Shown: positions 7,023 to 13,805 of the stretch, piece by piece | How positions within the stretch are numbered: position 1 is the first letter of the stretch | Layout: every line of letters starts with the position of its first letter | Program-made: the position numbers and the translations under genes | Notes under the pieces: model-generated | What the model saw: only the letters and a program-made list of their open reading frames with translations | Told to the model about the DNA's origin: nothing | The model's database searches: none | IMG/VR virus record: IMGVR_UViG_3300028556_000012 | Location: 1-52,245 of that record | Source: a virus | Direction: 5' to 3' (one strand) | DNA length: 52,245 nt

Positions 7023-7222
7023 GATTCCTCTTTTGCTGAGAGGGTTGAGCGCAGATAGCGCTCAACGGTTGCGTGAACTGCTGTCCCAGCCGGGAACCAA
7101 GGTCCCGGCCTCCGTGGTACGCGCTGCACTCGGTGCAGTTCGTACCGCCTGCCGCACTCAAGGAACTCGCGGAGCGCTGTGTGACTCCGGGGCTGAGTTA
7201 CAACCGTGTGATTCTCGGTCAT
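7019..7222 (-). CDS. Cas4-family exonuclease, N-terminal piece
   Basis: 67 residues. RSHTALREFLECGRRYELH followed by PWFPAGTAVHATVERYLRS is the usual beginning of phage Cas4/RecB-family exonucleases: a helix with the first cluster Cys (LECGRRY) and the G-TAVH motif whose His helps the nuclease site. The frame then ends, and the rest of the enzyme is encoded at 5340-6032. Transcription probably starts just upstream, where a 20-bp directional element sits seven bases before the ATG. Either a naturally split two-chain enzyme or a gene broken by insertion of four genes. Confidence 0.75.
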   Translation of the reverse strand: MTENHTVVTQPRSHTALREFLECGRRYELHRVQRVPRRPGPWFPAGTAVHATVERYLRSTLSAKEES

Positions 7223-7228
7223 AGCGGG

Positions 7229-7248
7229 AACGTTACAAGGTGACTATC
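7229..7248 (-). promoter_or_regulatory. 20-bp directional element (site 3)
   Basis: Minus-strand reading GATAGTCA, four bases, GTAACGTT, immediately upstream of the exonuclease N-terminal gene and downstream of a strong hairpin. The most promoter-like placement on the left arm. Confidence 0.75.
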
Positions 7249-7278
7249 ATCCGGCGCAACTAGTACGGCTCCCTAGAC

Positions 7279-7319
7279 GCTCAGAACCCCCCGGCAGGAG
7301 CCACCGGGGGGTTCTGAGC
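7279..7319 (-). terminator. Strong hairpin, probable terminator
   Basis: A 16-bp perfect stem (GCTCAGAACCCCCCGG paired with its complement at 7304-7319) with a 9-base loop between the 7326-7604 gene and the next minus-strand gene. There is no U tract on either strand, so factor-independent termination is plausible but not certain. Confidence 0.7.
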
Positions 7320-7325
7320 TGGACT

Positions 7326-7604
7326 TTAACTGCTTAACGGCACCGGGCCGCGGAGCTGGAGAGACCATGTGTCAACTCCCCCGACGTAGCTGGGCTCCCC
7401 GATGTCCTTGACCCCCATGCGGGCCAAGAGGCCGCAGACGACATCCCAGTCCAGAGGGTCAACCTCTGGGTCAACGAAGATCTCCATCACCTGCCGGTCC
7501 TGGTCGATCTGGATAGTAGCCGTACCGCGGGGGGTTTGGAACTCTGTCCACCGTCCGGCGTGCTGGATCACCCGGAGGCCGGGAGATGGATGATCTTTGG
7601 GCAT
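7326..7604 (-). CDS. Hypothetical protein, GC-rich codon use
   Basis: 92 residues beginning MPKDHPSPGLRVI. Beta-rich in the middle (TEFQTPRGTATIQIDQD), with DWDVVCGLLARMGVKD toward the end. It stands alone between the GntR-side gap and a strong terminator, so it is likely its own transcription unit, and its codon use is GC-richer than that of the replication genes. A single-gene unit next to the control region could be lysogenically expressed; function unknown. Confidence 0.65.
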   Translation of the reverse strand: MPKDHPSPGLRVIQHAGRWTEFQTPRGTATIQIDQDRQVMEIFVDPEVDPLDWDVVCGLLARMGVKDIGEPSYVGGVDTWSLQLRGPVPLSS

Positions 7605-8048
7605 AGTGCATGACTACCTCTCTGCCAGAGAGCGCTTCCCCCCACTCGGGCAGCTAGGCACTTGGCGGGGTCTGGGCCAAGCTTCCGTGGGCTAACAATT
7701 TCGCAGAGGCGAACTTACTCCGAAGCAAGATCGCAGTGCAACCGGTTGTCTGTAACAGATCCGTTAGGAATCTTGCCAGAGAGTCATGAGACGGTAAAAT
7801 ATCGACATTTGGGCTGGGTCAGGGCGCAGCGGAGCTGCGCGAGCATCGGGCCAGGAATGAGGGGGGAGAGATCAAGATCCGACGACAGGAGGATCTCTGA
7901 GAGAGGGGGAGAGTGGTTACTAACAGTAGTTAACCAAGTAATAGTAACTAGTAGTAACCATGGCCAAGACACACTCCGGGCCGCTGGCGCGTCCCGGACT
8001 CGCTGAACAACCGCTCGGCCAAGACCGGTGTCGATCCTATCGGGGCTG
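7605..8048. other. Gene-poor spacer with AT-rich repeat block
   Basis: No convincing gene: the frames at 7662-8006 (+) and 7784-7972 (-) lack family features and ribosome sites. The notable part is 7914-7959, an AT-rich block with repeated AGTAAC/GTTAC words and an outer inverted repeat GGTTACTA...TAGTAACC, unlike the surrounding GC-rich DNA. It may be an operator for the adjacent GntR protein or a recombination site. Confidence 0.5.
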
Positions 8049-8291
8049 TCAACCGCCGCCGCAACCAGTTTGCCCGGCGACGTAGTACCCGCGGCCGATG
8101 ACGGCGATAGCCAGTCCTTCGGCCTTGAGGTTGGTCAAGGCTCTCTCGGCTGTCCGGTGGGAAACCTCGAACTCTTGGGCCAGGGTCTGGCCCGAGGGGA
8201 TACGGCCGGTCAGCTCCCCCGAGCTGATCCGGCGCCTGAGTATCTCTGTCACCTGCTCATGCAGTGGCACAGGCGACCCGTGGTCAAGCAC
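8049..8291 (-). CDS. Mini-GntR transcriptional regulator (HTH domain only)
   Basis: 80 residues from GTG 8291. The sequence LHEQVTEILRRRISSGELTG, then IPSGQTLAQEFEVSHRTAE and LTNLKAEGLA, is the full GntR winged helix-turn-helix, ending with the wing RGYYVAG. There is no ligand-binding or dimerisation domain, so the length is about a third of a normal GntR protein. It is divergent from the 8362 gene across three 20-bp direct repeats, its likely operator. A candidate lysogeny or excision switch component next to the repressor and integrase. Confidence 0.85.
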   Translation of the reverse strand: MLDHGSPVPLHEQVTEILRRRISSGELTGRIPSGQTLAQEFEVSHRTAERALTNLKAEGLAIAVIGRGYYVAGQTGCGGG

Positions 8292-8305
8292 AAGATCGAC
8301 AGTAG

Positions 8306-8365
8306 TTCCCCGAGGTTAATCGTGGTTTCCGGGGGTTACCCGTGGACCTAAGGGGCTCCGCGTGG
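8306..8365. promoter_or_regulatory. Three tandem 20-bp repeats between divergent genes
   Basis: Copies at 8306-8325 (TTCCCCGAGGTTAATCGTGG), 8326-8345 (TTTCCGGGGGTTACCCGTGG) and 8346-8365 (ACCTAAGGGGCTCCGCGTGG). Each ends in CGTGG; the first two are most alike. They fill the gap between the GntR gene and the divergent 8362 gene and even cover its GTG start. Likely operator iterons for the GntR protein. Confidence 0.65.
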
Positions 8366-8598
8366 ATACTCTTAGCCGCATGGCTGTTTACCTTCAAACC
8401 GGGCAAGACGATGAAGACGATCTAGTCCCCGTCTGGTGGCTTCCGTACACCGACCGCTGGCCGTCTCCGCGGTGGCATGCGTGGGCCAGCGGGAACCGCT
8501 TGTACGCCCGGAAGATGGGAACGAGCCCCCCGCAGGTATTCGGCGGGGGGTCTGTAGAGGAAGTCGTCAAGAAGATCAAGGACTACGAAGGAATCTGA
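8362..8598 (+). CDS. Small hypothetical protein divergent from GntR
   Basis: 78 residues from GTG 8362 (AAGGGG upstream); ATG 8380 is an alternative without a ribosome site. The middle reads PVWWLPYTDRWPSPRWHAWA and YARKMGTSPPQVFGGGS, ending in an amphipathic helix VEEVVKKIKDYE. The next gene has a similar plan (Trp/Tyr-rich strand pair, YAR, then a helix), so the pair may be paralogs. Such short Trp/Arg proteins often sit beside regulators in actinobacteria. Function unknown. Confidence 0.65.
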   Translation: MDTLSRMAVYLQTGQDDEDDLVPVWWLPYTDRWPSPRWHAWASGNRLYARKMGTSPPQVFGGGSVEEVVKKIKDYEGI

Positions 8599-8599
8599 G

Positions 8600-8857
8600 A
8601 TGCCAGAAGACGAGATCGAGCAAGACGAGATGACGCTTGAGGGTCTAAGGGACGACTGCCCTGATTGGTACTGCTACAAGCCCGACCTGCCCGGAGGCTT
8701 GTATTACGCCCGGCCCAAGCAGCCGGGCGACACAGTAGTCCTGCTCAGAGGCGAGAGCCCCCAGGACTTGCATGACCAAATCGTCAGGCGCGAATCAGAA
8801 GATGTCGAGAGGCTCCACGAGATCGCTATGTCGTTAGAGGGGCAGCCTGGCCTTTAG
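8600..8857 (+). CDS. Small acidic hypothetical protein
   Basis: 85 residues, starting right after the previous stop. DWYCYKPDLPGGLYYARP, then VVLLRGESPQDLHDQIVRRE, echoes the previous protein. Acidic N-terminus (PEDEIEQDEM). Converges on, and slightly overlaps, the repressor gene end. Probably co-transcribed with 8362 under GntR control; function unknown. Confidence 0.65.
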   Translation: MPEDEIEQDEMTLEGLRDDCPDWYCYKPDLPGGLYYARPKQPGDTVVLLRGESPQDLHDQIVRRESEDVERLHEIAMSLEGQPGL

Positions 8858-9369
8858 CCTTTCTTCGCTGGCTCGGGCATCGCTACAACGTCGATCAGCT
8901 CGCCCTCTGAGTCCAGCTCCCACGGCTCGGCAGGCCGGAGTAGGGGCCTGCCGAGCGGCCCTAGGTCTACTACCTGCTTAGCCTGCCTTAGTTCTCGCTC
9001 GAACTGCCGGGCCTGTCGTTCTTCCCGCGGATTGGACGGATGCTCGCCGCGGCGCAGCATCGCCAGAGTTCGTAGTTTCCGCAGGTAAACGTGCATCTTG
9101 TGTTTCTCTGGGATGTTCTGCCACGGGATAAGGTCGGCCCGTTTCGGGCCTTTCTCTGGCACAGCAACACCCTCGTCAGCCCAGCGCTCACGGTAGCGGC
9201 TAATAGCCGCAGCAACCGAGTTCGATAGCACCGCTGGGTACCCAGGATCGTTCAGGGTTTTCCGCATGTCAGCGGTGAGTGCCTTAGCGTACTCTTGGTA
9301 CGACCAGTCAGGATGCTCGACCACGAGTTGCTGTAGTAGTGCGTAACTGTAACTGCGAGGTGGCGCCAT
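8854..9369 (-). CDS. HTH DNA-binding protein, candidate immunity repressor
   Basis: 171 residues. N-terminal helices (SYALLQQLVVEHPDWSYQEY) resemble a helix-turn-helix, followed by SNSVAAAISRYRERWAD. The middle carries DLIPWQNIPEKHKMHVYLR and LRTLAMLRRGEHP, a pattern I associate with L5-like actinophage immunity repressors (IPW...H...LR..); the C-terminus is proline-rich. Location beside integrase and GntR supports the role. A 20-bp directional element lies about 80 bases upstream, so the protein may control its own gene as well as the other eleven sites. Assignment is by pattern memory, not by search. Confidence 0.6.
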   Translation of the reverse strand: MAPPRSYSYALLQQLVVEHPDWSYQEYAKALTADMRKTLNDPGYPAVLSNSVAAAISRYRERWADEGVAVPEKGPKRADLIPWQNIPEKHKMHVYLRKLRTLAMLRRGEHPSNPREERQARQFERELRQAKQVVDLGPLGRPLLRPAEPWELDSEGELIDVVAMPEPAKKG

Positions 9370-9656
9370 GTTCGGCCTCCCAGGCGACCTTGGTCTCGAA
9401 GATAGTCATGCTATCACCGAGTCCGGGGATTGCCCCGTGAGAGACACGACGTTACTAGGTGACTAGATGGCTACAGACTGCTCCGCGGCCGGCTGAGACG
9501 CCTTGTGATCATGGAAACCGGTGTGATAGCCTGTCTCCCGCCGCAGGTCAGGGCCAGTAGGGATATTGACCCAGAAACAAGTAGTGGCGCGACCTGCGAT
9601 ACTATGACTATCATCCCCAAGTAGCGGGGACGATACGATGACTATCGGAGGGATAC
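9370..9656. other. Intergenic control region between repressor and integrase
   Basis: No gene seen. It contains element site 4, an inverted pair CGCAGGTC (9542-9549) and GACCTGCG (9591-9598), and two related words, CGATACTATGACTATC (about 9598-9613) and CGATACGATGACTATC (about 9631-9646), just upstream of integrase. These are candidate arm-type integrase sites or promoter operators. I see no tRNA 3' end that would mark attP. Confidence 0.55.
9448..9467 (-). promoter_or_regulatory. 20-bp directional element (site 4)
   Basis: Minus-strand reading TCTAGTCA, four bases, GTAACGTC, about 80 bases upstream of the repressor candidate; consistent with its promoter or autoregulatory operator. Confidence 0.7.
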
Positions 9657-10802
9657 ATGAGAGTCACCTTGCAGGCAGCCGCCGACGAGTTCATACAAGA
9701 GATGATCTCCCGCAGGCTGGCTACAACCACGCTGCGGACCAGGAGCAGCTACATCCGTCGCTTCGTGATCTCGTGCGACCAGCTCACAGCCGAGCGCTCG
9801 GGCAACCGCAGGCGCATCACCTTTGTGTCCGACGTCGATCCTTCATACGTAGCGAAGTTCTTCGCCGCCCTCGGCGGCAGCCAGGGCAACCACAACAACG
9901 CTTTGGTAGCTATCAAAGGGTTTGCGTCCTACCTAGAGCGTATGAAGTTCATCGACCACGGAGGCACTCACTGGCTGATCGGTGACCGCAAGCTGCGCCC
10001 AGCTCCGCGGACACCTAAGCACTACATCCCAGCCGACGAGTTCTCACTGATACTCGACGTAGCCGAGGAATGGCACGAGACAGACAGGATCACTCTTGCC
10101 CTAGCGCTCTACACGCTAGGGCGCCAAAGCGAGCTGCGCGCTATGCGGCTTAAGAGCATCGACCTTAAAGAGGGGGTAATCAAGCTCTACCGCTCTAAGT
10201 TCAGGCGGTGGACCGACACCGGGATAAGCCCGGATCTCGGCGAGGAACTGTCTTGGTGGCTGTCTTGGTATGCAGCGGAAACCGGCTGCCCATCACCCGC
10301 GGTGATGATAGACGAGCACCCGGACTGGTACCTGATCCCTGGCCGCTATTACATCCGGTCCCACGGGACCGCTGGCAGGTTCGACACCAATCCCGGACGG
10401 TTCGGCATCCACCCAGACAAGCACGCTGGGCACCTAGAGGAAACTGTTCACCGCGTGCTCGACCGAATGGGAATCCCTACTCTTAACGAGGGAATCCACA
10501 CAGTGCGCCGGTCTGGCGCACGGGCTATGTTCGACTACCTAGCTAGCAACCAAGGCCACGACAAAGCGCTGCTGATGGTTTCAACTATGCTCGACCACTC
10601 AGACCCTAAGCAGACGCTTCTCTACATCGGCCGGGAGATCGAGCGGGACCAGCTTAACGACTGGCTGCGGGGTAACTCGATGTACGGCACTAGGACAGCT
10701 ACGCACCAGAGAACAGGGAATGTCGCACAGATGCCTCAGCGCGGCCCTGTACGGGCCGCTGAGGCTCTAGAGCCTGAAATCCGTGTCATCGGGCACGGTT
10801 AG
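9657..10802 (+). CDS. int: Tyrosine-family integrase
   Basis: 381 residues; ATG preceded by GGAGG nine bases upstream. An N-terminal SAM-like core-binding domain (about 4-110) precedes the catalytic domain. Catalytic residues by pattern: R156 in LGRQSEL, H281 and R284 in HTVRRSG, H314 in MLDHSD and Y323 in LLYIG. It would recombine phage attP with a host attB; the att core is not evident next to the gene. Stop overlaps the convergent HNH gene by four bases. Confidence 0.9.
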   Translation: MRVTLQAAADEFIQEMISRRLATTTLRTRSSYIRRFVISCDQLTAERSGNRRRITFVSDVDPSYVAKFFAALGGSQGNHNNALVAIKGFASYLERMKFIDHGGTHWLIGDRKLRPAPRTPKHYIPADEFSLILDVAEEWHETDRITLALALYTLGRQSELRAMRLKSIDLKEGVIKLYRSKFRRWTDTGISPDLGEELSWWLSWYAAETGCPSPAVMIDEHPDWYLIPGRYYIRSHGTAGRFDTNPGRFGIHPDKHAGHLEETVHRVLDRMGIPTLNEGIHTVRRSGARAMFDYLASNQGHDKALLMVSTMLDHSDPKQTLLYIGREIERDQLNDWLRGNSMYGTRTATHQRTGNVAQMPQRGPVRAAEALEPEIRVIGHG

Positions 10803-11212
10803 GAGATCAGGTCTTTTACGTACCTCTCAGCCTCGTAGTCAGAGGCGCTAGCGACATGGACGCCACCGTTGCCGCGGTGGTGTCCTTCGCACAGCCACAG
10901 CAGGTTGTCCGCAGACTCGACCCAGGCGCCGACGTTGTTAGGGTCAGAGATGCCGGGATAGTCTTTCTCAAGCCAGGCAAGGTCGATGCCGTTCTGCAAG
11001 CTGAACTCAACGTGAGCGTGATGTAGCTCAAGCTCACCGTTGCACTCGCTAAAGTCGTTTCTGTGCGCCCCTATGGCGCACTTAGCGGTAGCCTTAGTCC
11101 GCCTACGGTAAGCCTCGAAGTCTTTGTAGTGCGGGTCATCCTGCCGAGCAGGATGCTCGGGATAGTGCATCATGTACTTGTGATCAACGGCCTGCGAATG
11201 CGCAGCGGTCAT
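10799..11212 (-). CDS. HNH endonuclease
   Basis: 137 residues. ELELHHAHVEFSLQNGID provides the first HNH histidines and ADNLLWLCEGHHRGNGG the Asn and last His; C45 and C55 flank a possible zinc site. It is convergent with integrase and downstream of the late-operon terminator at 11233-11264. It could be a packaging-associated nuclease or a free-standing homing-type enzyme; its distance from the terminase genes makes the packaging role uncertain. Confidence 0.8.
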   Translation of the reverse strand: MTAAHSQAVDHKYMMHYPEHPARQDDPHYKDFEAYRRRTKATAKCAIGAHRNDFSECNGELELHHAHVEFSLQNGIDLAWLEKDYPGISDPNNVGAWVESADNLLWLCEGHHRGNGGVHVASASDYEAERYVKDLIS

Positions 11213-11232
11213 GCTTTACTCCTAAGAAGTAG

Positions 11233-11264
11233 AAGGAGCCCCCGGCCGAAACCGGGGGCTCCTT
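11233..11264 (-). terminator. Intrinsic terminator, end of late operon
   Basis: A 13-bp stem, AAGGAGCCCCCGG paired with CCGGGGGCTCCTT around a 6-base loop, with a T-rich run on both strands (CTTTGTTTCCTT on plus, TTCTACTTCTT on minus). Placed just after the last lysis gene, so it probably ends leftward late transcription and could act in both directions. Confidence 0.85.
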
Positions 11265-11302
11265 TGTTTCCTTAGCCAGTGGGATCGGGCTGGCTAAGGG
11301 GC

Positions 11303-11524
11303 TTACCGGCGAGAGCCGTCGAGCAGCTTGCCGACTGGCACGACATTCAGGTGCAGGTAGAGGCTCAGGAACGTAACGAACGCACCGTAAGCCGCGAGCA
11401 CCTGATCCACGGTCGGGTGAAACCCGTACCGCGCAGCCACAACGACGCCGATGTTCACGACCCACGCGATCAGGACCGGGAACTTCTGGAAGGTCGCCTT
11501 AACAGCATTGATGAAGTTGAGCAT
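11303..11524 (-). CDS. Small two-helix membrane protein, holin candidate
   Basis: 73 residues from ATG 11524, with AAAGGGA eight bases upstream; a longer frame upstream only shadows the lysin gene. Hydrophobic segments at about 16-32 (PVLIAWVVNIGVVVAA) and 42-60 (VLAAYGAFVTFLSLYL), short basic C-terminus GSRR. Size, topology and position as last gene after the lysins fit a class II holin. Not proven: two other small membrane proteins in the cassette are rivals. Confidence 0.7.
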   Translation of the reverse strand: MLNFINAVKATFQKFPVLIAWVVNIGVVVAARYGFHPTVDQVLAAYGAFVTFLSLYLHLNVVPVGKLLDGSRR

Positions 11525-11537
11525 GCGATTCCCTTTC

Positions 11538-12293
11538 TTAGTTATCCGAGGCGGGCGGCACCAGCGGTGCGCCGCCGAAAGCGAGATAGAGGTTGTAGTC
11601 GATCTTCGCTGGGCCAGTGATGCCGAGAGCACGGAGCCCTGCGACGTTCTCGCCCGCGGAAGCGGGGACTTGCAGCAGGACATAGCTGCTGTTAACCAGG
11701 AAAATCCCGGGATTCACCGCGCCCTTAGGGGCGGTGGCCATGTCGATCTCGATCAAGTACATTTCTTCAGGCACCTTCTTAGCTGGGGGCTTAGGAACTG
11801 GCCGGGGGTTAAAGAACGTCGAGAGCAGAACCGACTCGTCAGCATGACCAGGACCGTTGCTAGTCCACTGAGTGCCGTCTGCCGACGACTTGCCGAAGCC
11901 GCACGTAGCAGGCCCGCAGATATGCGCACCCTCGCCATAGTGAGCCGACCAGATCCGGTAAGCAGAACGCTTGATTCCCTTGGTCGCTAGCAACGCCTCA
12001 AGCGTTGCTAGGTTCGAGGCTTGGGTATAGAACACCGGCCGGTAAACCTTGCGGGCAAGCTGCCTGACGAACCAGGCGTAAGCCTGGCCGTTAGTCGAGT
12101 CGCCTTTCTCGATGTCTAGGCATTCAGCATCGGCTACGGCAAAGACAGCGATCGAGAGCAGATGGGCCTTCGGGAACTTCTTAGACAGCTCTGGGAAAGT
12201 CGGCCAGTCGCCATCGACATAACCTGCGTAAGCGGCAGCGCCCAGAGGCAGGCTGCTAACGTAGATGTCATCGAACATCGTTATCGTCGTCAT
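11538..12293 (-). CDS. Glycoside-hydrolase-like lysin (GH25 / DUF1906-like)
   Basis: 251 residues. The N-terminal 170 residues look like a TIM-barrel lysozyme-like domain: AYAGYVDGDWPTF, SIAVFAVADAECLDIEKGD with candidate acidic catalytic residues, VYRPVFYTQAS and YRIWSAHYGEG. A Pro-rich linker (FNPRPVPKPPAKKVP) leads to a small beta-rich C-terminal domain. Predicted to cut peptidoglycan at lysis, working with the cysteine peptidase at 12475-13467. The exact family is uncertain: DUF1906 and GH25 share this look. Confidence 0.7.
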   Translation of the reverse strand: MTTITMFDDIYVSSLPLGAAAYAGYVDGDWPTFPELSKKFPKAHLLSIAVFAVADAECLDIEKGDSTNGQAYAWFVRQLARKVYRPVFYTQASNLATLEALLATKGIKRSAYRIWSAHYGEGAHICGPATCGFGKSSADGTQWTSNGPGHADESVLLSTFFNPRPVPKPPAKKVPEEMYLIEIDMATAPKGAVNPGIFLVNSSYVLLQVPASAGENVAGLRALGITGPAKIDYNLYLAFGGAPLVPPASDN

Positions 12294-12475
12294 GCTGATC
12301 CCTTCTTAAGCTCTGACGAGACGTGGGCTTTGAGTTCTTCGTGCTTAGCTGAGACGTGTTTGCGCATGTTGACATGCGCAAGCCCGATGCCCACAAGGGT
12401 CCACAGCGACGGCGGGAGCACGTTGCCTACGAACCACTGAGTCCAGTAGGCATTCCAGAAAGCCGACCAGTGCAT
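12290..12475 (-). CDS. Small membrane protein of lysis cassette
   Basis: 61 residues; start and stop overlap neighbours. Trp-rich N-terminus (MHWSAFWNAYWTQWF), one hydrophobic helix (NVLPPSLWTLVGIGLAHV), then a charged helix ending KAHVSSELKKGSA. An alternative holin or antiholin, or a membrane anchor. Confidence 0.65.
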   Translation of the reverse strand: MHWSAFWNAYWTQWFVGNVLPPSLWTLVGIGLAHVNMRKHVSAKHEELKAHVSSELKKGSA

Positions 12476-13467
12476 TACCTAAGCGAGGAACCCGTAAGCG
12501 CCTTGAAATCGGCTTCGAGCTGCGCGAGGTCGAAGCCCTCGATCGTCTCGCCCTTAGCGTCGAGCCAGTCCTTAGTGATGATCACCCAGGCTTCCTCGAC
12601 ATAGGAGTCCCAGAAAGCTCGGGTCATGCGCTGTAGCTTGCCCCAGGTGATAACACCGATCTCGCCGCGCTCGTTAGTGCCCCAGTACTGCACAGGCACA
12701 GCGTGGCCGCCTTCGATCGGGGAACCAGGAACCACGTCCCACGGCTCACCGGCCTGGAACTGCTCCATGCAGGACTCGGGAACCTCGATGCCGAGGTACA
12801 GAGATCCGAACAGATCGACAGCGGTCTTAGCCAGCGTCAGGTTGCCGAGGTCGCGCAGCTCGGCGTAGGCCAGGATCTTGTGGCCGCCGACGCCGGTAGT
12901 CCGCCAGTATTCGAGCACGTCTTGCTCAGCGGCGCCGTTGTCGTTGGCCCCGGTCACCGGGTCATAGCCGCTGACGGCTTCGTATGCCGTCAGGACGGCT
13001 GATTCCGGGATAGTCGCCTCTGTGCCAGCAAACGCTGTCCATGCCTGGATAACGTGGCCTACAGCCGCGCAGGTGCAGTCCCCGATGGTGTCGTTCCCGT
13101 ACATCGGCCACACGTTGACCTTGCTCGCGCGGTCTACGATCGCGTGAGGCTTCGGCAGCACAGCCGAGTCAAGGTAGTCATCCAGAGCCAGCCGCGGGCG
13201 ATCCTCGCGGGAGTAAGGCTTGTTACGTCCGAGCTTCACATTTTCCTCCGTGGTTACTCGATGACCGTTAAGGGTCGCTGTCCTCTTAGTGGCCGTAGAA
13301 GTAACCTTCTTGACCACTTTCTTTTTCGGGACTGTCTTGCCAGCGGCTTTAGCCGCTAGCCTCGCTGCACGGGTTTTGGCAACTGTCGCTTTAGCAGTTG
13401 CCCTAGCTGTCGCACTAGCGGTCGCTCTCGCTTTAAGCGAAGCGGCCGACCGAGGGGCAGTTGTCAC
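12475..13467 (-). CDS. Papain-like cysteine peptidase, probable second lysin
   Basis: 330 residues. Residues 1-75 are an Ala/Lys/Thr-rich low-complexity basic region (histone-H1-like). The catalytic domain has GNDTIGDCTCAAVGH (C131 or C133 as nucleophile), GGHAVPVQYWG (H255) and VITWGKLQRM (275-280), the C...H...(N/W) order of papain/C39-like peptidases. It could cleave peptide crosslinks of the cell wall, giving a lysis pair with the glycosidase. The basic tail might bind teichoic acids or DNA; an alternative is a DNA-ejected peptidase. Confidence 0.75.
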   Translation of the reverse strand: MTTAPRSAASLKARATASATARATAKATVAKTRAARLAAKAAGKTVPKKKVVKKVTSTATKRTATLNGHRVTTEENVKLGRNKPYSREDRPRLALDDYLDSAVLPKPHAIVDRASKVNVWPMYGNDTIGDCTCAAVGHVIQAWTAFAGTEATIPESAVLTAYEAVSGYDPVTGANDNGAAEQDVLEYWRTTGVGGHKILAYAELRDLGNLTLAKTAVDLFGSLYLGIEVPESCMEQFQAGEPWDVVPGSPIEGGHAVPVQYWGTNERGEIGVITWGKLQRMTRAFWDSYVEEAWVIITKDWLDAKGETIEGFDLAQLEADFKALTGSSLR

Positions 13468-13805
13468 AGGTGAAACACCGAGATAACGAGTGCCACTGTG
13501 CCTAGCAGGCTAAGGATCGTCGGGATAGCCCACTGCTTCCACGCCTTAGCATCCTGCTTCTTCTGGCCCTGGTTCTTGATGACGTCTTCTACAGTCTTGA
13601 GCCGGTCATCTTGTGCTCTGATCGTTTCCCAGAGACGCACGACGTCAGTATGGTCGGCCTTACTGGCTAGGCTGTCGGCTAGCCGGTCAAGCTTTGACTC
13701 CATGCGCGAGAGAATGTCCTTAATCGAGTAAGAGATCGTCGGCTCGACCACGAAGCCGACCGGGGACTCGACGTGTGGCTTCTCTGGCATCTGCTGCTCG
13801 GTCAT
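13464..13805 (-). CDS. Coiled-coil protein with C-terminal membrane anchor (XhlA/holin-like)
   Basis: 113 residues. Residues 25-90 are heptad-like (ILSRMESKLDRLADSLA, VRLWETIRAQDDRLKTVED), followed by WAIPTILSLLGTVALVISVF at the C-terminus. This is the plan of XhlA-type haemolysin/holin accessory proteins and matches the first gene of many lysis cassettes. Overlaps both neighbours by four bases. Confidence 0.7.
   Translation of the reverse strand: MTEQQMPEKPHVESPVGFVVEPTISYSIKDILSRMESKLDRLADSLASKADHTDVVRLWETIRAQDDRLKTVEDVIKNQGQKKQDAKAWKQWAIPTILSLLGTVALVISVFHL

Noticed and set aside
5340-7222. Intron or intein explaining the split exonuclease
   Set aside because: No intein motifs at the break, the intervening DNA holds four coupled unrelated genes, and neither break shows group I intron core or splice-site features that I can see.
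7914-7959. Possible CRISPR-like repeats in the AT-rich block
   Set aside because: Words such as AGTAAC are only 6 bases and irregularly spaced; no repeat-spacer structure occurs anywhere in the window.
7662-8006. Plus-strand frame of 114 codons
   Set aside because: No family features, no ribosome site, unusual composition, and it overlaps the AT-rich repeat block; treated as non-coding.
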